Positions 6,109 to 9,323 of a stretch of DNA of 9,323 nt are shown piece after piece (the first letter of the stretch is position 1; every line of letters starts with the position of its first letter). This DNA comes from Rhodospirillales bacterium (GTDB taxonomy: Bacteria > Pseudomonadota > Alphaproteobacteria > Acetobacterales > Acetobacteraceae). The stretch covers positions 1 to 9,323 of the forward strand of contig JANXSA010000665.1 in the NCBI GenBank assembly GCA_025352915.1, given 5' to 3'. A program made the translations under genes and the position numbers. Under the pieces are notes generated by a model that saw nothing but the letters and a program-made list of their open reading frames with translations, was not told where the DNA came from and searched no databases.

Positions 6109-7317
6109 TTACGTCCGTATCAACTTGATCCGCTTCCCATCCACCCCCAGCGCCACTCCCCCCGCCTTCAGCGCCAGCGCATCCGCGCCAAACACATCCC
6201 GCCGCCAGCCGGTCAAGGCGGGGATGGCCGGTTCCTCTTCGCTGGCCAGGCGCTCAATGTCGTCGCTGTTGGCCACCAGCTTGGGCGCCACGTGGTGCTG
6301 TTCGCACTTGGCGGCCAGCAGCACTTTCAGCAGCGAGACCAGGGCGGGCGAGGCTTTCGGCCCGTCGCGTTGATTGGGCGCTTCCGGCAGGGCGCTGTCC
6401 GGCAGGGCGCGGGCTTCGGCAATGGCGGCCAGCAGGCCGGCGCCCATCCGACCCTCGGCGAAACCACGGGTGACGCCGCGCATGCGGGAGAGGGCGTCGA
6501 CGCTGTCGGGCGCGCTGGCGGCGATTTCCAGCAGGGCTTCGTCTTTCAGCATCCGGCCGCGCGGGATGTTGGATTTCTGCGCCTCGCGCTCGCGCCAGGC
6601 GGCGATGGCGCGCAGGGCGGCGAGCATCCGACGGTTGGAGGTGCGCGGCCGCAGCCGTTCCCACATCAGCTCCGGGTCCGGCTGATAGGTCGCGGGATCG
6701 CCCAGCACGGCCATCTCCTCGCCCACCCAGTCCACCCGTCCGTCTTTCTCCAGCCGCGCCAGCAGCTGTTCGTAGACCCGGCGCAGATGGGTCACATCGG
6801 CGGCGGCATAGTTGATCTGCGCCGGTGAGAGCGGGCGGGCGGCCCAGTCGCTGAACCGGTGCGCCTTGTCGATATGCCCGCCGGTGGTGGCGGCAACGAG
6901 CGAATCGTAGCCGACCTGGTCGCCGAAGCCGGCCACCATGGCGGCCACCTGGGTGTCGAACATCGGCCGCGGCACATCGCCGAAGCGCAGCACGAAGATC
7001 TCGATGTCCTGGCGGGCGGCGTGAAACACCTTCATCACCGCCTCGTCGGCCAGCAGCGCGCCCAGCGAGGCCAGGTCGATGCCCGGGGCCAGGGTGTCGA
7101 CCACCGCCACCTCCGCGTCGCCGGCAAGCTGGACCACGCAGAGTTCCGGCCAGTAGGTCCGCTCGCGCATGAACTCGGTGTCCACGGTCACCACCGTCTC
7201 CCTGCGCAACCGCGTGCACAAGGCGTCGAGGGCTTCGGTGGTGGTAATCAGGTCAGGGGCCGGGAATTCCAGCCCATGGGAACGCGACGGGGGGGTTCGT
7301 GACATGGATGCTGTCAT
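6109..7317 (-). CDS. rnd: Ribonuclease D
   Basis: A 3'-to-5' exoribonuclease of the DEDD family that trims tRNA precursors and other structured RNAs in the cytoplasm. In 402 residues: Exo I VDTEFMRE at 45-52 (D46, E48), Exo II HAARQDIE at 99-106 (D104), Exo III INYAAADVTHL at 168-178 (Y170, D174, the DEDDy type). An HRDC-like RNA-binding region follows from about 213 to 295 (WERLRPRTSNRRMLAALR, then LLEIAA and MRGV), with a second C-terminal helical part. The catalytic set is complete. The length slightly exceeds the ~375 residues of the E. coli enzyme, partly because the first ~22 residues precede the usual LITTTEAL opening. No Shine-Dalgarno is evident before the ATG at 7317 or the in-frame ATG at 7305, so the true start may be either. 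It is convergent with the SBP gene through the facing repeat pair, and divergent from corA. Confidence 0.93.
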   Translation of the reverse strand: MTASMSRTPPSRSHGLEFPAPDLITTTEALDALCTRLRRETVVTVDTEFMRERTYWPELCVVQLAGDAEVAVVDTLAPGIDLASLGALLADEAVMKVFHAARQDIEIFVLRFGDVPRPMFDTQVAAMVAGFGDQVGYDSLVAATTGGHIDKAHRFSDWAARPLSPAQINYAAADVTHLRRVYEQLLARLEKDGRVDWVGEEMAVLGDPATYQPDPELMWERLRPRTSNRRMLAALRAIAAWREREAQKSNIPRGRMLKDEALLEIAASAPDSVDALSRMRGVTRGFAEGRMGAGLLAAIAEARALPDSALPEAPNQRDGPKASPALVSLLKVLLAAKCEQHHVAPKLVANSDDIERLASEEEPAIPALTGWRRDVFGADALALKAGGVALGVDGKRIKLIRT

Positions 7318-7378
7318 ACACGCAGGCTGGCGCGGCCGGAAGCCATGCGGCAGAAGGGGGGTGCATGCCTTGTCGTAC

Positions 7379-7383
7379 GGAGG
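7379..7383 (+). promoter_or_regulatory. Shine-Dalgarno that decides the corA start
   Basis: GGAGG with an 8-nt spacer to the ATG at 7392. A second in-frame ATG at 7365 has a G-rich AAGGGGGG just upstream and cannot be ruled out. The 7392 start gives MLSVF, close to the MLSAF start of E. coli CorA, so it is preferred. Confidence 0.7.
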
Positions 7384-7391
7384 CGCCGATC

Positions 7392-8378
7392 ATGTTGTCT
7401 GTCTTCCCCGCCTTGCCCGAACCGCCGACGGGCTCGCTCGCGCCGCATGGCATAGGTCATGTGCATGAGGGGGCGTTGTGGATCGACATGTTCGACCCCG
7501 ACGAGGCCGCCCGGCAGCTGGTCGAGACGACGACCGGGTTGCATGTCCCCACCCGCGATGAACTCAGCGAGATCGAGTCGTCCAGCCGGCTGTCGCGCGT
7601 CGGTGACGCACTTTATCTTTCCATGCCGGGCCTGGTCCGCGCGGAGGGTGGCGAGTCGCGGACCTCGCCGGTTGGCTTCGTGCTGGCGCCAGACCGGCTG
7701 TTGACGATCCGGTTCTCGCATCTGCCGGCCTTCGAGACCTATGCCGCCCGCTGCCGGATGGGGGCGAACACCGACCGCACCAGCATCTCCCTGCTGCTCG
7801 GCCTGTTCGAGGCGCTGATCGATCGCATCGCCGACGTGCTGGAGCGCGAGGGCGAGGAGCTGGACACCGTCTCGCGCCGGATATTCCGCCCCGCCGAGGG
7901 CCGCCGCGTCCGCCCGCGCCGCGCCGAAACCGAGCTGCGCGCCCTGCTGCGCGGCCTCGGCCGGGTTGGCGACTTGGTCTCCAAGATCCGCGAAACGCTG
8001 CTCGGCCTCGGCCGCATCATCCCGTTCGTGCTGGCCAATACGCCGTGGATCACGCCCGACCAGAAAACCCGGTTCAAGACGCTGCGCGCCGATATCACCT
8101 CGCTGACCGACTATGACGGCTACCTGGCCGGCAAGGTGCAGTTCCTGCTGGAAGCAACGCTGGGCTTCATCGGCATCGAGCAGAACAACATCATCCGGGT
8201 GCTGACCGTGGTGAGCGTGGTCGGTGTGCCGCCGACCTTCTTCGCCAGCATGTGGGGCATGAACTACAAGGGGATGCCGGAACTGGACTGGGCGTTCGGC
8301 TACCCCATGGCGCTGCTGGTGATCGTGCTGTCGGCGGTGCTGCCGCTGGTGTGGTTCAGGGTGCGCGGCTGGCTGTAG
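7392..8378 (+). CDS. corA: Magnesium (and cobalt) transport protein CorA
   Basis: A pentameric inner-membrane channel for Mg2+ uptake, also passing Co2+ and Ni2+ in the family. The 328-residue protein begins MLSVF and has the large cytoplasmic N-terminal domain (WIDMFDPDE at 30-38, TRDELSEIESSSR at 54-66, LPAFETY at 111-117). A charged helical region runs at about 135-260, ending FIGIEQNNIIRVLTVVSVV at 259-277. The first membrane helix (about 268-288) leads to the selectivity motif GMN at 289-291 and the loop MPELDWAFGYP at 295-305. The second helix (about 303-322) is followed by the basic tail RVRGWL. The MPEL-x-W-x-FGYP loop is that of classical CorA and argues against the related zinc exporter ZntB. 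Length is near the 316 residues of E. coli CorA. It sits between rnd (divergent) and aspS (same strand, 81-bp gap); I see no functional link. Confidence 0.92.
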   Translation: MLSVFPALPEPPTGSLAPHGIGHVHEGALWIDMFDPDEAARQLVETTTGLHVPTRDELSEIESSSRLSRVGDALYLSMPGLVRAEGGESRTSPVGFVLAPDRLLTIRFSHLPAFETYAARCRMGANTDRTSISLLLGLFEALIDRIADVLEREGEELDTVSRRIFRPAEGRRVRPRRAETELRALLRGLGRVGDLVSKIRETLLGLGRIIPFVLANTPWITPDQKTRFKTLRADITSLTDYDGYLAGKVQFLLEATLGFIGIEQNNIIRVLTVVSVVGVPPTFFASMWGMNYKGMPELDWAFGYPMALLVIVLSAVLPLVWFRVRGWL

Positions 8379-8400
8379 GGCCACCGGCTGCTTGCAGACC

Positions 8401-8429
8401 TTGACTCGATCCGGGGGGGCGGCTTGTTT
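8401..8429 (+). promoter_or_regulatory. Possible weak promoter upstream of aspS
   Basis: TTGACT at 8401-8406 matches five of six bases of a sigma-70 -35 box. After 17 bp the hexamer TTGTTT (8424-8429) is a poor -10. It lies in the 81-bp gap between corA and aspS, so aspS may have its own promoter or simply be co-transcribed with corA. Confidence 0.2.
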
Positions 8430-8459
8430 GCGCCGGCTCTCCAGATGGGATTTTCGACC

Positions 8460-9323
8460 ATGCACGCTTATCGCACGCATACTTGCGGCGCGCTCCGCGC
8501 CACCGATGCCGGCCAGCAGGCCCGGCTTTCGGGCTGGGTGCACTCCAAGCGCGACCATGGCGGGCTGTTGTTCGTTGATCTGCGCGACCATTACGGGCTG
8601 ACGCAGATCGTCTTTGCCGCCGGCAGCGCGCCGTTCGAGACGATCGACAAGCTGCGGCCGGAGAGCGTGGTCACCGTCACCGGGGCCGTCGTGCTGCGCG
8701 AGGGTGGCACGATCAACCCGCGGCTGCCGACCGGGGAGATCGAGCTGCGGGCGGAAACGCTGGTGGTGCAATCCGCCGCCGAGGTGTTGCCGATCCAGGT
8801 GGCCGGCGAGGAGAAGTATCCCGATGAGCTGCGTTTGAAGTACCGGTTTATTGATCTGCGGCGCGAGAAAATGCATCGCAACATCATGCTGCGGGCGGGG
8901 GTGATTGCCTCGATCCGGACCCGGATGATCGAGAGCGGGTTCACCGAGTTCCAGACGCCGATCCTGACCGCCAGCTCGCCCGAGGGGGCGCGCGACTTCC
9001 TGGTCCCCGCGCGCAACCATCCCGGGAAGTTCTACGCCCTGCCGCAGGCGCCGCAGCAGTTCAAGCAATTGGCCATGGTCGCCGGGTTTGACCGGTATTT
9101 TCAGATCGCACCCTGCTTCCGCGATGAGGCGAGCCGGGCCGATCGTTCGCCGGGCGAGTTCTACCAGCTCGATTTCGAGATGAGCTACGTGACCCAGGAA
9201 GACGTGTTCAACACCATCGAGCCGGTCATCGCCGGGGTGTTCGAGGAATTCGCCGCCGGGCGTGCGGTCACCAAGCCGCCATTCGTGCGCATCCCGTACG
9301 ATACCTCGATGCTCAAGTATGGG
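8460..9323 (+). CDS. aspS: Aspartyl-tRNA synthetase (5' part, runs off the window)
   Basis: Class IIb synthetase that charges tRNA-Asp with aspartate. The first 288 codons are in the window; the rest (motif 3, usual total about 590 residues) lies beyond. The start [18 protein letters not shown] and the OB-fold anticodon domain (about 1-105, with [11 protein letters not shown] at 25-35 and [12 protein letters not shown] at 41-52) are followed by [17 protein letters not shown] at 126-142. Then come class II motif 1 around [20 protein letters not shown] (160-179), [11 protein letters not shown] at 194-204, and motif 2 [20 protein letters not shown] at 220-239. H33 and G83 (in REGGTIN) are the residues that mark non-discriminating AspRS in the Pseudomonas aeruginosa work, suggesting it also charges tRNA-Asn. 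Only a weak GGGA (8447-8450) precedes the ATG, but similarity to alphaproteobacterial AspRS supports this start. Confidence 0.95.
   Translation, partial: MHAYRTHTCGALRATDAGQQARLSGWVHSKRDHGGLLFVDLRDHYGLTQIVFAAGSAPFETIDKLRPESVVTVTGAVVLREGGTINPRLPTGEIELRAETLVVQSAAEVLPIQVAGEEKYPDELRLKYRFIDLRREKMHRNIMLRAGVIASIRTRMIESGFTEFQTPILTASSPEGARDFLVPARNHPGKFYALPQAPQQFKQLAMVAGFDRYFQIAPCFRDEASRADRSPGEFYQLDFEMSYVTQEDVFNTIEPVIAGVFEEFAAGRAVTKPPFVRIPYDTSMLKYG

Noticed and set aside
6032..6373. Short plus-strand frames through repeat unit 4 giving Phe/Leu/Lys-rich peptides
   Set aside because: Similar peptides come from unit 1 only because the DNA repeat is the same. They run on into the antisense of rnd and have no ribosome-binding site.
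7392..8378. Zinc exporter ZntB instead of CorA
   Set aside because: The MPEL-x-W-x-FGYP loop after GMN, the PPT-x-x-AS stretch before it and the MLSxF start match classical CorA more closely.
7314..9068. Long open frame on the minus strand opposite corA and aspS (584 codons)
   Set aside because: It lies fully antisense to two genes with clear family motifs. The Gln/Arg/His/Asp-rich translation has no recognisable domain and is typical of a stop-poor antisense frame in GC-rich DNA.

Overview
The window is GC-rich, densely coding DNA from a bacterium, most likely an alphaproteobacterium. The partial AspRS carries the alphaproteobacterial-style N-terminus and the GARDFLVP / [11 protein letters not shown] blocks. 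AT-rich palindromic repeats that stand out against the GC-rich background make me lean to Acetobacteraceae. That family-level placement rests on memory of similar repeats and has not been checked.

Left half (105-5961): a peptide-type (Dpp/Opp) ABC importer. On the minus strand, in transcription order, lie permease B (4093-3119), permease C (3122-2202), ATPase D (2098-1121) and ATPase F (1124-105). B/C and D/F each overlap by an ATGA tetranucleotide. Between C and D there is a 103-bp gap filled by a double palindromic repeat. A complete family-5 substrate-binding protein (SBP) gene runs divergently on the plus strand (4369-5961). The 275 bp between SBP and permease B is not a plain promoter region. 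On the minus strand it keeps a reading frame resembling the extreme C-terminus of a different SBP, and this frame ends in an ATGA overlap with permease B. The simplest reading is that the operon once began with its own SBP gene, that this was deleted down to its last ~25 recognisable codons, and that the divergent SBP now serves the importer.

Right half (6109-9323): an rnd gene for ribonuclease D (minus strand, convergent with the SBP gene), then a divergent corA magnesium channel gene, then the first 288 codons of aspS (aspartyl-tRNA synthetase), which runs off the window. The AspRS has the residues linked to non-discriminating enzymes, suggesting Asn-tRNA is made by transamidation.

A family of ~41-bp AT-rich palindromic elements (five units at four sites) lies directly after the stop codons of oppF-, oppC-, SBP- and rnd-type genes. 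The SBP/rnd pair faces each other and could form a long cruciform. These repeats and the SBP remnant are the most notable non-routine features. I see no phage, transposase, CRISPR, tRNA or rRNA gene, and no clearly new multi-gene system.
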